Of a stretch of DNA of 64,000 bases, positions 26,322-34,736 are shown piece after piece. The stretch spans positions 5,022,001-5,086,000 of the forward strand of contig NZ_CP107905.1 of assembly GCF_036014015.1 (NCBI RefSeq). Direction: 5' to 3'. The stretch is from Streptomyces sp. NBC_00457. Lineage in GTDB: Bacteria > Actinomycetota > Actinomycetes > Streptomycetales > Streptomycetaceae. Position numbers and translations under genes: made by a program. Within the stretch, counting starts at the first letter, position 1; every line of letters starts with the position of its first letter. The notes beneath the pieces are model-generated. The model saw only the letters and a program-made list of their open reading frames with translations. It did not search any database and was not told the origin of the DNA.

Positions 26322-27279
26322 TTACGCCTGGGGCGTGGTCTTCTGCTTGAGGCGTTCGTAAGGTGTCTGGCCGCCGAGGCCGCTGTGCGGGCGATGGTAG
26401 TTGTAGTAGCCCTCCCACTCGCGCAGCTTGTCGTTGAAGACCTCGGCGTCGTCGATGATGACGCCGTCGAGGAGCCGGTAGAACTCCTCGGCGTCGATGC
26501 GGTGAGAGCGCTCGACCTTGCCGTTCAGACGCGGCGTTCGCGGCTTGATGTAGGTGTGGGCAATGCCCTTGTCCAACACGTGCCAGTGGAAGGCAGACTG
26601 GAACTCGGCGCCGTTGTCCGTCTGGATGACCTCGACCTGGAACGGCAGGCGCTGGATGACGTAGTCGAGGAACTGGATCGCGGTCGCCTGGTTCAGCGTC
26701 GGGTAGATCCGCAGGACACGCAGCCGGGTGCAGTCATCGATGGCAGTGAACTGGAAGTACTTGCTGCGCCCGCCGCGGCGACCCTGGGGCATCGAGGCGA
26801 GCGGCTCGATGAACTTCACGTCGATCTGCACCCGGTGGCCGGGCAGCTGCTTCTCGTACCGCTTCCATCGGCGGTCGTGGCGTTTGTAGCGCTGCGAGGC
26901 CGGCAGGCGGCCCATGTCCAGGCGGTTGAGGATCCGCCACACACCCGACTTGCTGATGGTGACGTCGTGGTACCGCTTGAGGTACATCGCGATCTTCTCC
27001 GGCCCGAAGTGGTAGTTCTGCCGCAGGTAGATGATCTTCCCGACCACCTCGACGTGCGTCGCGTTGGGGCTGTGCTTGGGTGCCTTGGAACGGGTGCGCA
27101 GGCCCTCGATTCCCTCAGCCCGGTACCGGCCGGTACCAGGTGTAGTACGCCTGCCGGCTGATCCCGAAGTACCGGCAGGACATCGCGACGTTCCCGCTGA
27201 CCTCTTCGACATGGCGTATCACCGCCAGGCGCCGCCTGGCCTCACGGTCAAGCGGCGGGGTGGGGTTGGACTTGAGCAT
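26322..27279 (-). pseudogene. IS481-type transposase broken by a single-base insertion
   Basis: The N-terminus (MLKSNPTPPLD, with an HTH in SCRYFGISRQAYYTWY) is in one frame and stops near 27115. The rest (EGIEGLRTRS to the end, with IDVKF, TDNGAEF and the E in RLNGKVERSH as the DDE residues) is in the next frame. At 27117-27135 the sequence reads TACCGGCCGGTACC, where one C fewer would restore WYRRYRAEGIEG. The element sits within the 3' end of a second transposase gene. Most residues outside the insertion look intact, so inactivation is recent. Confidence 0.8.
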
Positions 27280-28579
27280 GTGGATCTCCGTAGTGATCAG
27301 AGACCCAGGTGTCAACGATGATCGGCAGTTTTAGACCCGAGCGGGCCGGGCCCAGCCAGAACTGCTTGCCCGCGACCTGCAGATTCCCACTCGCAGGCAC
27401 CACCCGCTCGAACTCCACCGGTCCGCCGTCCTCCACCTGCGCCGATGGCGCGATCTCCTCAAGCGGACTGACGGAAACAGGCATCGCCTCAGCCGGTCCC
27501 TGCTCGGCGGGGGAAGGCCTCTGCTGCGGCACCAGCCCGAGCACTCCGGGCACCCGCAGGCCCAGCACATCCCGTTCCTGCTCGGGAACCGGGGTGAACC
27601 GGTCGCCCGGAGACTGCATGTCCAGGGCCTGATGCGGCCGGACGGAGTGGTATTCCTCCACCCACGCATCCAGCGCCGCCTGAGCCGCCCCGATACTCTC
27701 GAACGCGCCGCAGTCGTCGAGGAGTTCACGCCGCAGCGTCTGATGGAACCGCTCGACCTTGCCCGTCGTGGTCGGGGACGCCGGCTGGGTGAGGCGGTGA
27801 GCGATCCCGTTCTCCCGGCAGATCCGGTCGAACAACACCTCACCCCCGTGCCCGAACCGGTCGGTGAACTGCTTGCCGTTGTCGGTCAGCACCTCTTCCG
27901 GCACCCCGAACGTCCGCAAGGCCCGGACGAACGCCGCACACACCGCCCGCCCGGTCGCCCGCTCGACCACCGAGGCGATCACGCAATACCGGGAATGGTC
28001 ATCCACACCCGTCACGACCTTGGCCTCGGTCAACTCCCCGGTCCCCGGGTCGACCAGCATCACGCCGCCGACGATGTCCATCTGCCACAACTGCATCGCA
28101 CGGTCGCGCTGCCAGCGCTTGTAATCGGACCGCTTCCGGCGCCGCACCCCCGGCTCCACCAGCCCATGCCGGACCAGGATCCGATACACCGTCATCCGCG
28201 ACGGCACCAGCGCCACCGCCCCGGACCGCTCCAGCACATGAGCGATCCGCCGCGGACCCCACCGAGGATGCTTACGCCGCAGCTCACACACGGCTGCCTC
28301 CACCTCGGCAGAGGCCTGATGCGGACACGACGCCGGCCTGCGCGAACGATCCACCAGACCCGCCAGACCTGAGGCCTCATACCGGGACTTCCACCCGCTC
28401 ACCGTCTGCCGCGACACCCCCAGCGACGCGGCGACCTCCGTCACCGTCGCACCCGCCAGCACCGCAAGCACAGCCCGGTATCTCTGCTCGACAACCGACA
28501 ACTCCACCAGCGCCAATCCCAGCCTCCCCACACACGCCGCAACGACGCGCACAGAAAAGCCGAACACGGCCACTGTCAA
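27248..28579 (-). pseudogene. Second IS481-type transposase, C-terminus cut by IS insertion
   Basis: A 443-codon frame holds an HTH (VTEVAASLGVSRQTVSGWK), a DDE core (QMDIVGG, DDHSRYC, LTDNGKQF, TGKVERFHQ) and the start of the usual C-terminal beta domain (GKQFWLGPARSGLK). From about 27335 leftward the sequence becomes DNA of the neighbouring element, so the normal C-terminal end is lost and the frame runs into foreign sequence until 27248. The start is uncertain: the TTG at 28579 lies in the terminal repeat, and GTG 28507 is more likely. The missing C-terminal piece was not found on the far side of the insertion. Confidence 0.75.
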
Positions 28580-28620
28580 CCATCAGCTGGGACCGAAGTG
28601 TCAAGCATCTACCGGGACCG
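28574..28620. repeat. Two 22-bp direct repeats at IS481-type element end
   Basis: 28574-28595 and 28599-28620 match at 18 of 22 positions, both beginning TGTCAA and ending GGGACCG, with a 25-bp period. They lie just upstream of the second transposase and probably form the terminal binding region of that element. Confidence 0.65.
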
Positions 28621-28689
28621 GACAATACGATGCTGCTGACTGAGTTACAACTTTCTCTACGAGTTCAAGGCCCGCGCACGGCGAGGGCG

Positions 28690-28842
28690 CGCGGATACCC
28701 CCCACCGCTGACCTTTACCTGTGGGAGCGGGCGGTTGCCATCGGCCAGCGAGTCCTGTGGCTGCACACCTACGGCGAGCGGTACGCCGACGAGGTGGCTG
28801 GGAGGCCGTACGGCAGGGTGTTGCTGCCACGCGACCGCCCTC
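28690..28842 (+). pseudogene. Remnant of a type ISP restriction-modification enzyme
   Basis: One frame reads ARIPPTADLYLWERAVAIGQ then RVLWLHTYGERYADEVAGRP. This resembles the region of Streptomyces type ISP restriction/helicase proteins where a PRIP motif is followed by a helix and WLHTYGERxADxxxGRP. No start, no upstream enzyme and no clean end remain. The IS481-type element borders it on the left, so insertion or deletion probably removed the rest. Downstream (28843-28920) nothing is visible. Confidence 0.5.
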
Positions 28843-28920
28843 AAGGCGACCAAGGCGCTGAAGGCGGCATCGGACGCAGGCGACGCACTATTCGACCTGT
28901 AAGCGGAGCAGCGGGACAAC

Positions 28921-30063
28921 TCACTGTGCTGCCCCCTCCGGTTCATCAGCCGCAGACGGGTGGACGTACCTGCCCTCGTTGAACGGAGTGAACCACGCCT
29001 TGAACGCCATCGGTGCGATGCCGAGAGCCGCTCCGACGGCGCTCTCGTCGATACCGTCCATGGAGTCGTCGTAGAGCCACTCGTGGTCCATGTCCTCGTA
29101 GACGTTGTCGGCGAACGAGTCGAGCGCGGCCGAGACGCCGTCGTCGAGCAGCCCGAAAGTCTCCAGGGTCACCTTCGTCTCATTCAGCAGCAGCTTCAGC
29201 GCGAGTTCTTCAGCGACGCAGCTCAGCTGCTGGAAGCTGCCATCCGTGAAGCGGGTAGTCATCGCTATCACCGTCACCAGGAAGCGGCGGGCGAAACGGG
29301 CGTCGTACTGGAGGGCGTATCGCTCGGGAAGGTCCTCGAAGTGCCACAGGGGCCCGTCGCATTCGGCAGCGGTGGTGTCCTCCTCCGTCAGGGTCTGCAC
29401 GTCTTGGAACAGCTCGTCCACCAGGATGTCCGTCGCGTACACCATGGCACCGGCAGCGAGTTTGGCGTCCTCCGGCGAGACGGCGAACTCGTTGTCACGG
29501 TCTTCTTCCTCGCCGTCTTCGTCGTCGATGACGCCGAACATCACGGGCGGGAAGGAGCGCAGCTCGTCTGCAAGTACCAGCATCTGACCGCGTACAACCT
29601 CGGCTTTCACCTCGGCGTCGTAGCTCTCTTTGTCGTCGTCGGCCGTGGGACGCTCGGTATGCCGGGCCTTACGGTCAGCCGGATCATCGGGCGGGGCATC
29701 GGGACCGTCGGCGGCGTCGAGACCCTCCTGAGCGAGCTCCGGGTGGAGTTCGACCTCGCATCGCTCGATCTGCCAGTCAGCCAACAGCTCGGACCGTTCC
29801 AGCAGTTCACCCACGACCGATCGCACCGCCTCCTCGGCGAATTCCAGGGCTGGCGCATCCACGAACACTTTCAGCAGCGCTCCGCCTGGATAGACGGCCA
29901 CGATGCTGTCGAGGAGATCGACTTCCATGCCGTCGGGTCCCTCGATGGCCTCGACGGAATCGAAGCCGTCCTCGATGAGCGCCACGGCACCGGCGCGCTG
30001 AAGTGGGTCCATCTCCGGAGTGCCGTCCGGGATGTGGACGTCCACGGTCACTACGTATGTCAC
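28921..30063 (-). CDS. Acidic hypothetical protein, 380 residues
   Basis: The likely start is GTG 30063 (AGGA about 8 nt upstream), giving TYVVTVDVHIPDG at the N-terminus; the frame is open to 30114. The first 120 residues look like a ferredoxin-like fold with alternating strands and helices. An acidic linker (DDEDGEEEDRDNEF) follows. The C-terminal half is helical (LSCVAEELALKLLLNE, DSFADNVYEDMD). Strongly acidic composition is notable. No family recognised, and no catalytic motif is seen. It stands alone between broken IS elements, so it may be cargo of the mobile region. Confidence 0.65.
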   Translation of the reverse strand: MTYVVTVDVHIPDGTPEMDPLQRAGAVALIEDGFDSVEAIEGPDGMEVDLLDSIVAVYPGGALLKVFVDAPALEFAEEAVRSVVGELLERSELLADWQIERCEVELHPELAQEGLDAADGPDAPPDDPADRKARHTERPTADDDKESYDAEVKAEVVRGQMLVLADELRSFPPVMFGVIDDEDGEEEDRDNEFAVSPEDAKLAAGAMVYATDILVDELFQDVQTLTEEDTTAAECDGPLWHFEDLPERYALQYDARFARRFLVTVIAMTTRFTDGSFQQLSCVAEELALKLLLNETKVTLETFGLLDDGVSAALDSFADNVYEDMDHEWLYDDSMDGIDESAVGAALGIAPMAFKAWFTPFNEGRYVHPSAADEPEGAAQ

Positions 30064-30241
30064 GCGTCCGATCCTGGCAGGGGTAAGCCGCATGACGGGG
30101 AGGAATCCGCTCAATCACCAGTACTACGCAGCGAGTCAGGCAGTCGGCCCGACTGATATAGGCAACGTGCACTCGGCTCTCGCTTCGCGCGGGAGTACGA
30201 CTTCAAGGTTCCCGACTCAGCACAGGACAAGAAGGGGCAGG

Positions 30242-30365
30242 AATGATCTCGGCGCAGGCATGGGCGGATGCCTGACTTCTGTGGGACTACCACCGCATGC
30301 ACCACGACCTCCGCCCCTGCTCCGTGGCGTCGGTCTGGGCAGCCACGATCCAAGCGTGTGTCCAG
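30242..30365 (+). pseudogene. N-terminal remnant of a second YdcF-family gene
   Basis: After AGGGGCAGGA and ATG 30242 the frame encodes MISAQAWADA, then shifts and continues as LLWDYHRMHHDLRPCS, then shifts again to VGLGSHDPSV. The order and spacing match the start of the intact YdcF-like protein at 4906-5595 (IWDYHQMAHEQRPCS, GLGSHDLGV). It ends where IS630-related DNA begins. Region 30064-30241 upstream shows no other gene. Confidence 0.6.
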
Positions 30366-30477
30366 AAGTTCTGCCCCGTAACGGGAGTTGAGGTCATGTG
30401 GTGCGAGAGGCGTTGACACGGCCCTCGCCGGGCCTTCGATCGAGGTGTCACCCATCGTCCGCCCGCTCGGCGAGGTT

Positions 30478-31519
30478 GTGGTCAGTGTGCGCCCGCCCAC
30501 CGTGTTCGCCAATGCGTCCGCCGCCGAGTGCGAGATGTTACGCGGCCTGCGCGTGGCCCATGGCGATCAGCGTTACGGGCGGTGATGGTGCTGCTGCCGT
30601 TGCAGGGCCTGCCGACGGCGCAGATCTCCGCCCTACTGGAGTGCGACCCGGCCACGGTGCGCCGCTGGATCACCCGTTTCAACACCAACGGAGTGGCCGG
30701 CCTGCACGACCGGCCCTCCAGCGGACGGCCGAAGCTGGGCGGCACCCGGCTGACCGCGCGGATCGTCGCGCTGCTTGGGCGGCCCGGGCCGTGGACCGTG
30801 GTCAGGCTGCACCACTACTTGGGCCGGCCGCGGATCAGTCGCCGCACGCTGTATCGCCGGGTGCGGCAGGTAGCCCTCTGGCGCAGGCCCAAGCTGATCG
30901 CCCGCGGCGATCCGGCACGGACCGCGGTGGTGGCCGCGATCCCGAAACGGCTGCGGCTGCCGCCCGCAGGGGCAGCGGTATGGGTGGCCGACGAGACCCG
31001 TCTGCATCTGCTGCCCCACGTCCGCTCCAGCTGGACACTGCCCGGCCGTGGGCCACACATCCCCACCCCGGGCAAGAACCGTCAGGTCACCGTGCAGGGC
31101 GCGCTGGAGGTCACCACCGGCACTTTCCGCTACCGGCTCGGCCGACTCCGCGCCGTCGGCTTTCTCGACCTGCTCAAGCAGCTGGGGACGGCCTTCCCTC
31201 ACGCCCCGGCGACCGTGGTGATCTGCGAAAACGACCAGATCCATCGCGCCCGCACCGTCCGCGAGTTCATCGCCGCGCACCCCGGGATGCACCTGTGGTA
31301 CGGCGCCCGCTGCAGCCCGCACGACAACCCCATCGAACGCGTTGGGCCGCACTCAAGCACTACCTCGCCAACACCGCTGTCTCCTGGCCGGCCCGCAGGC
31401 GACAGGTCCACGCCTTCTTCCGCAGCCGCTCACCCGGCCAGCTCCTGACCACCGCCGCGCCCTGGCCCAGCCCCTGGTTCCCGACCAGTTGCCGACAGAA
31501 CTTCTGGAAAGTCGCTTAG
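30478..31519 (+). pseudogene. IS630-type transposase with two frameshifts
   Basis: The N-terminal piece (VRPPTVFANASAAECEMLRG) is in one frame until about 30570, then the main body (VMVLLPLQGLPTAQISALL with HTH, WVADETRLHLLP, PHDNPIER) runs in a second frame. At about 31340 a one-base loss changes the expected ERVWAALKHYL to a shifted frame, and the C-terminus (AALKHYLANTAVSWPARRRQ) continues in the third. The DDE motif can be followed across the frames, but the second Asp block reads VVICENDQIHRA. The gene is inactive. Its end overlaps the Nudix gene end by 4 bp. Confidence 0.75.
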
Positions 31520-31932
31520 GTGCGGGCGTACCAGTCGGCGATCGAACGCTTGTAGCCGTCTGGCATGCGCAGGCCCGCCACCTCCTCAGCCGCGAAGAGG
31601 CCGATCTGCTTGTGCTCGTGACTGACGACGGGTGCCACCTCGGGGGTAAGCACGTCGCAGCCATAGGTGACGATGACCACCCGGCGCTCAGGAAGCGCCT
31701 GCGGCAACGGCTGGTAGATCCACACATCCAGCAGCGGCCCTGCCTTGACCGTCCAGCCGGTCTCTTCCTCCAACTCGCGTTCCAGGGCGGCTTCTGGCGT
31801 TGCGTCGGACGGCTCCAGCCGACCGCCGGGCAGTTCCCATTCCCCCCGCTCGTTCTGCAGCAGCAGCACGCGCCGACGGGCGTCCAGGGCCACGGCCTTG
31901 ACCGAGACCGGCCAGTTCAGCGACGCAGCCAT
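31516..31932 (-). CDS. Nudix hydrolase domain protein
   Basis: ATG 31932 is chosen because AAGGA lies 6 nt upstream; the frame extends to 32064 across the att site, which cannot be coding. The 138-residue protein contains a Nudix box (GGRLEP...RELEEETGW). Its spacing is one residue longer than in MutT and the first Glu position is replaced by Asp/Ala, so activity should be checked. Nudix enzymes hydrolyse nucleoside diphosphate derivatives. It is the last gene before the att site. The Streptomyces element pSAM2, also inserted in a tRNA-Pro gene, encodes the Nudix-type immunity protein Pif, a possible functional parallel. Confidence 0.8.
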   Translation of the reverse strand: MAASLNWPVSVKAVALDARRRVLLLQNERGEWELPGGRLEPSDATPEAALERELEEETGWTVKAGPLLDVWIYQPLPQALPERRVVIVTYGCDVLTPEVAPVVSHEHKQIGLFAAEEVAGLRMPDGYKRSIADWYART

Positions 31933-32010
31933 CGCGATCCTTGGGTCGGCGGCGGGGCAGTGTTCTCTACGCATCTTCCACCGACGGACAACCAACTGAG
32001 ACGACTTCTC

Positions 32011-32053
32011 ATTCGGGACAAGAGGTCGTGGGTTCAAATCCCACCACCCCGAC
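32011..32053 (+). other. att site: 3' half of tRNA-Pro gene
   Basis: The segment carries the 3' side of the anticodon arm (TTCGGGAC), the variable loop, a complete T arm (GTGGG TTCAAAT CCCAC, 32028-32044) and the acceptor strand CACCCCG plus discriminator A (32045-32052). These fit Streptomyces tRNA-Pro, whose 5' end is CGGGGTG. No matching 5' half lies in the preceding 80 bp. A partly paired GC-rich hairpin (about 32070-32103) follows, as after tRNA genes. This is the expected chromosomal junction (attR-like) of an element integrated at the tRNA 3' end. Confidence 0.75.
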
Positions 32054-32124
32054 AGCTGAAACACCAGGTCAGGGGCCTGATCCGCAGTGCGGGTCGGGGC
32101 CTTGAGTGGTTTTGGGGTCGTACG

Positions 32125-32637
32125 TCACCCGGTGGGTTCGATGCGGAGGACCGCGGCGGAGTCGAGGACCTTGACGACCTTCAGGCTCATGACGTCGTTG
32201 AGGGTCGCGGCGGGGCCCTCGGCGCAGGTGAGGCCGACGCCGCCGGTGCCGTTCGATGACACGCTGCCGCCGCCGGAGCAGCCTGAAACGCTGTAGCCCG
32301 ATCCGGTCAGCGGGGCGACCAGCTCGACCTCGTTGCCGTTGATCGCCTTCACCTCGAGGGGCCCGAGGCCGTACGTTTCGGGCACGGTGATGACGTCCCC
32401 GACGGCGACCTTGATCTCGCACGTCCCGTCGGCGCAGGGCCCGGTCGGGGAGGGTGACGGCGTGGGCGTCTTCGTGGGGTCGGACGGCGGTGCCTCGGAG
32501 CGGGATTCGCTGGGCCGGCTTTCGGCGGGGGACCCGTCCGAGGAATCCGAGGAACACGACGTGAGAGCGGCGAACACGGCAGCGGCAACGACGGCGGCTA
32601 CGGCGGTGGATGACGTTCTGCGCATCATGGTTGCCAT
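32125..32637 (-). CDS. Putative lipoprotein, 170 residues
   Basis: The N-terminus has a basic start, a hydrophobic core (AVAAVVAAAVFAA) and a lipobox LTSC (Cys28), so it should be lipid-anchored outside the membrane. A Ser/Pro/Thr-rich linker of about 40 residues follows (KTPTPSPSPTG). The mature C-terminal domain is beta-rich with three or more further Cys (CADGTCEI, SGCSGG, LTCAEG). No enzyme motif is seen. It is the first gene on the chromosomal side of the att site. The start could be ATG 32637 or 32625-32628. Confidence 0.75.
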   Translation of the reverse strand: MATMMRRTSSTAVAAVVAAAVFAALTSCSSDSSDGSPAESRPSESRSEAPPSDPTKTPTPSPSPTGPCADGTCEIKVAVGDVITVPETYGLGPLEVKAINGNEVELVAPLTGSGYSVSGCSGGGSVSSNGTGGVGLTCAEGPAATLNDVMSLKVVKVLDSAAVLRIEPTG

Positions 32638-32667
32638 GGAACCCCGCCGCGAACGGGACCCCTCCCA

Positions 32668-33069
32668 TCACGCGACCGCCGTCCCCTCCAGCTCGACCAT
32701 CTGGCCGGGGATCGCCAGCCGCGTCACCCCGAGCATCGTGGTGGTCGGTGCCACACCGGCGGCGCCCAACCTCGTCGCCAGCACGCCGTAGTGCTGGAAG
32801 AGGAGATCGACGTCGGTGGTGTAGACGTTGAGCCGGATGAGGTGGGCCAGGGACATGCCGGCCTCGGCGAGAACGGCCTCCAGGTTGTCGAGGGTCAGCG
32901 CCAACTGGGCTGCCATGTCGCCGTCATGCTGGGGCTTGCCCTCGGCGTTCATCGCGGTCTGCCCCGAGATGTAGAGGGTCCGGGTGTGTCCGGAGACGAC
33001 CTCGCCCTGGTTGAAGCCCAACTCCGTCGACCATGTCACCGGGTTGACCGCCGTTCGTTCCATTGCCAC
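32668..33069 (-). CDS. RidA (YjgF/YER057c/UK114) family protein
   Basis: The 133-residue protein has the Rid fold landmarks: YISGQTAMNAEGKPQH, the central LDNLEAVLAEAGMSL helix with LIRLNVYTTD, and a C-terminal TTTMLGVTRLAIPGQMVELEGTAVA. The Arg that binds substrate carboxylate in true RidA (usually in the R-aa-Val/Arg-P position) is replaced by the TRLAIPG context, so it belongs to a Rid subgroup that may not deaminate imines efficiently. It is divergent from the WYL regulator, with a shared palindrome between them. Confidence 0.8.
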   Translation of the reverse strand: MAMERTAVNPVTWSTELGFNQGEVVSGHTRTLYISGQTAMNAEGKPQHDGDMAAQLALTLDNLEAVLAEAGMSLAHLIRLNVYTTDVDLLFQHYGVLATRLGAAGVAPTTTMLGVTRLAIPGQMVELEGTAVA

Positions 33070-33188
33070 GTCAGCTCCATTCGATTCGGTCCGGTTCAGT
33101 CCGGTCCACTCCGGTCATGGGGAGCCGTACGGCCATCGGCTCACTCGGTAACCGCCGGCTTCGACCTCCTGCGACGAGCCTCGCAGCA

Positions 33189-33213
33189 ATACATGACACC
33201 CTCAGTCATGTAT
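33189..33213. promoter_or_regulatory. Perfect 9-bp palindrome between RidA and WYL genes
   Basis: ATACATGAC (33189-33197) and GTCATGTAT (33205-33213) are exactly complementary with a 7-nt spacer, centred 30 bp before the WYL start. It is the only A/T-rich palindrome in the intergenic region, so it is a likely operator for the adjacent WYL-domain regulator, controlling itself and RidA. Confidence 0.7.
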
Positions 33214-33230
33214 CTGCGTAGAGTTCTCGT

Positions 33231-34205
33231 ATGCGCGCCGATCGCTTGGTCTCGCTCGTGCTGCTGCTGCGTCAGCGCGGTCGGCTGACCGCGGACACGC
33301 TGGCCCGGGAGCTGGAGGTGTCCACTCGCACCGTGCTGCGTGACATCGAGGCGCTGTCCGCGGCCGGGGTCCCGGTTTACGCCGAACGCGGGCGGCACGG
33401 TGGTTTCGTGTTGTCGCCCGGTTTCCGGACCGAGCTCACGGGTCTGAACCACGACGAGGCCCTTGCTCTGCTGGCCGCCGGATCGGGGCGCGGCGAGCAG
33501 GTGTTCGGGCTCGGCTCGGCGCTGGCTTCGGCGATGCGGAAGGTGGTCGACGCGCTGCCCGAAGGGCACCGGGCCACGGCGAGCGACGCGGCGCAGCGCA
33601 TTCTCGTCGAGCCGGAGACCGACTTGCTCTCGCGTCGGCCGGTCACTGAGGAGGTGGCCGGCGCCGTCATGGTCGAGGTCCGGCGCGCGGTGCTCGCCGG
33701 ACACAAGCTGCGTATCCACTACGCGGCCACGGGCCAGGCACCGCGGTGGCGCACGGTGGACCCGATCGGCCTGGTCACCGTGCGCGACCGGGGCTACTTG
33801 CTGGCCAGGCGATCCGGCGCGGACCGCACGTACCGGCTGTCGCGGGTGCTGGCCGCCGAGGAGCTGCCCGAAGCGGCGGAGCGACCGAACCGGGTCGATC
33901 TGGACCGGATCTGGCGGGAACGCTCCGCGCGCTTTCTCTCGGACGGCGACCACATCGCCGTGCTGCTACGGGTGAATCCGGCGCGGCGAGAGGAACTGCT
34001 GGACACCGTACTGGCCGTCCGTGCGGAAGAACCCGACGCGGACGGCCGGTTGCGGCTGGAAGTGACGTTCCAGGATTCACGCCATGCCGAATGGGCGCTG
34101 TGGCAGCTCGGCACGGACGCGGAAGCCCTCTCCCCGCAGGCGTTGCGCACCTCCCTGCACGACCGCGCCACCGCGCTGGCCGCCCGCTACGGAGACTCCC
34201 GCTGA
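33231..34205 (+). CDS. WYL-domain (YafY-type) transcriptional regulator
   Basis: The 324-residue protein begins with a winged helix (residues 1-60: ADRLVSLVLLLRQRGRLTADTLARELEVSTRTVLRDIEALSAAGVPV). A linker helix region and a WYL domain follow (RIHYAATG.APRWRTVDPIGLVTVRDRGYLLA.R). A C-terminal WCX extension ends at RYGDSR. WYL domains bind nucleotides or other small ligands. ATG 33231 is 18 bp after the palindrome at 33189-33213, consistent with autoregulation. Confidence 0.85.
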   Translation: MRADRLVSLVLLLRQRGRLTADTLARELEVSTRTVLRDIEALSAAGVPVYAERGRHGGFVLSPGFRTELTGLNHDEALALLAAGSGRGEQVFGLGSALASAMRKVVDALPEGHRATASDAAQRILVEPETDLLSRRPVTEEVAGAVMVEVRRAVLAGHKLRIHYAATGQAPRWRTVDPIGLVTVRDRGYLLARRSGADRTYRLSRVLAAEELPEAAERPNRVDLDRIWRERSARFLSDGDHIAVLLRVNPARREELLDTVLAVRAEEPDADGRLRLEVTFQDSRHAEWALWQLGTDAEALSPQALRTSLHDRATALAARYGDSR

Positions 34206-34736
34206 GCGCGCCGCCCTGGAACAGGAACACGCCGCCCTGGAACGCGCCGCCCTGGAAGCGGAGGCTGGTGCGCGTCCGAACGATCGACTTCGCGCGCTCT
34301 CACCTTCGCAGCGTCGTGCGGAACCGGTCCCTCCCCACGTGGGGACCGGTTCCGTACGACGCGCGTGGCCTCGGTTCGCGCTGATACGGCGCGGACCGGG
34401 GCGGGGCGGGATCCGTGGTCGGCGTCGAGCGGTCCGGATGGGACCGGTCTCCACGGATCTCTCAGGCCCTCTGGACGGGTGCGTCACCACCGTCCGGCAA
34501 CTGAGGTGACTGAGGCGGAAGCTGGCCGAGAACGAACGGCGTCATAGGCTGCGTCTCCGAGCACTGGGCTGGTGGCCTGTCATAACGGCGTGCAGTCGGT
34601 TCGCTACTGCGTCGTGATCCTGCCACCTGTGGCCTGGAACGAGGAGGTTCCGGTGTCCGGTCCAGCCCTTCCTCGCAGGTCAGCCGTATAAGGTGAGTTT
34701 TCCGGTCCGGATGCCAGCTGCGAGGGAAGTAAAGGG
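34206..34736. other. Intergenic region with terminator, no gene seen
   Basis: 531 bp between the WYL gene and the WD40/STAND gene. It starts with three near-copies of a GCCGCCCTGGAA unit (34208-34258), contains the hairpin at 34319-34354 and has no convincing open frame. The promoter of the downstream gene probably lies between 34600 and 34735. Confidence 0.5.
34319..34354. terminator. 13-bp perfect hairpin after WYL gene
   Basis: CGGAACCGGTCCC (34319-34331) pairs with 34342-34354; the inner sequence CCCCACGTGGGG is itself a palindrome, so two folds compete. It lies 114 bp after the WYL stop and probably ends that transcript. Confidence 0.65.

Larger units (their letters stand above)
1..32053. 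mobile_element. Right part of a putative integrative conjugative element inserted in tRNA-Pro
   Basis: The interval begins with conjugation genes (membrane protein, MobC-like, relaxase) and ends with an orphan 3' half of tRNA-Pro at 32011-32053. Between them lie typical accessory genes: a toxin locus, broken transposases, restriction and YdcF remnants, and a Nudix gene. After 32053 gene order becomes ordinary Streptomyces chromosome. In tRNA-targeting elements the distal att site is a 3' tRNA fragment followed by original chromosome, so the element should extend left of the window to an intact tRNA-Pro. No integrase, excisionase or DNA-transfer ATPase is inside the window, so the boundary and unity of the element are inferred; it could be several nested acquisitions. 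Confidence 0.6.

Noticed and set aside
25870..26418. 182-codon minus-strand frame between the nuclease-like gene and the IS
   Set aside because: Runs across the start of the transposase end and has Arg/Gly-rich shadow composition; the 57-codon frame with GAGGAGG is better supported.
27115..27135. Programmed frameshift in the IS481-type transposase
   Set aside because: No slippery heptamer or stimulatory element was recognised, and IS481 transposases are normally encoded in one frame; a simple one-base insertion explains it.
31980..32053. Complete tRNA gene
   Set aside because: No 5' acceptor strand (CGGGGTG) or D arm precedes the T arm within the required distance, so only the 3' half exists.
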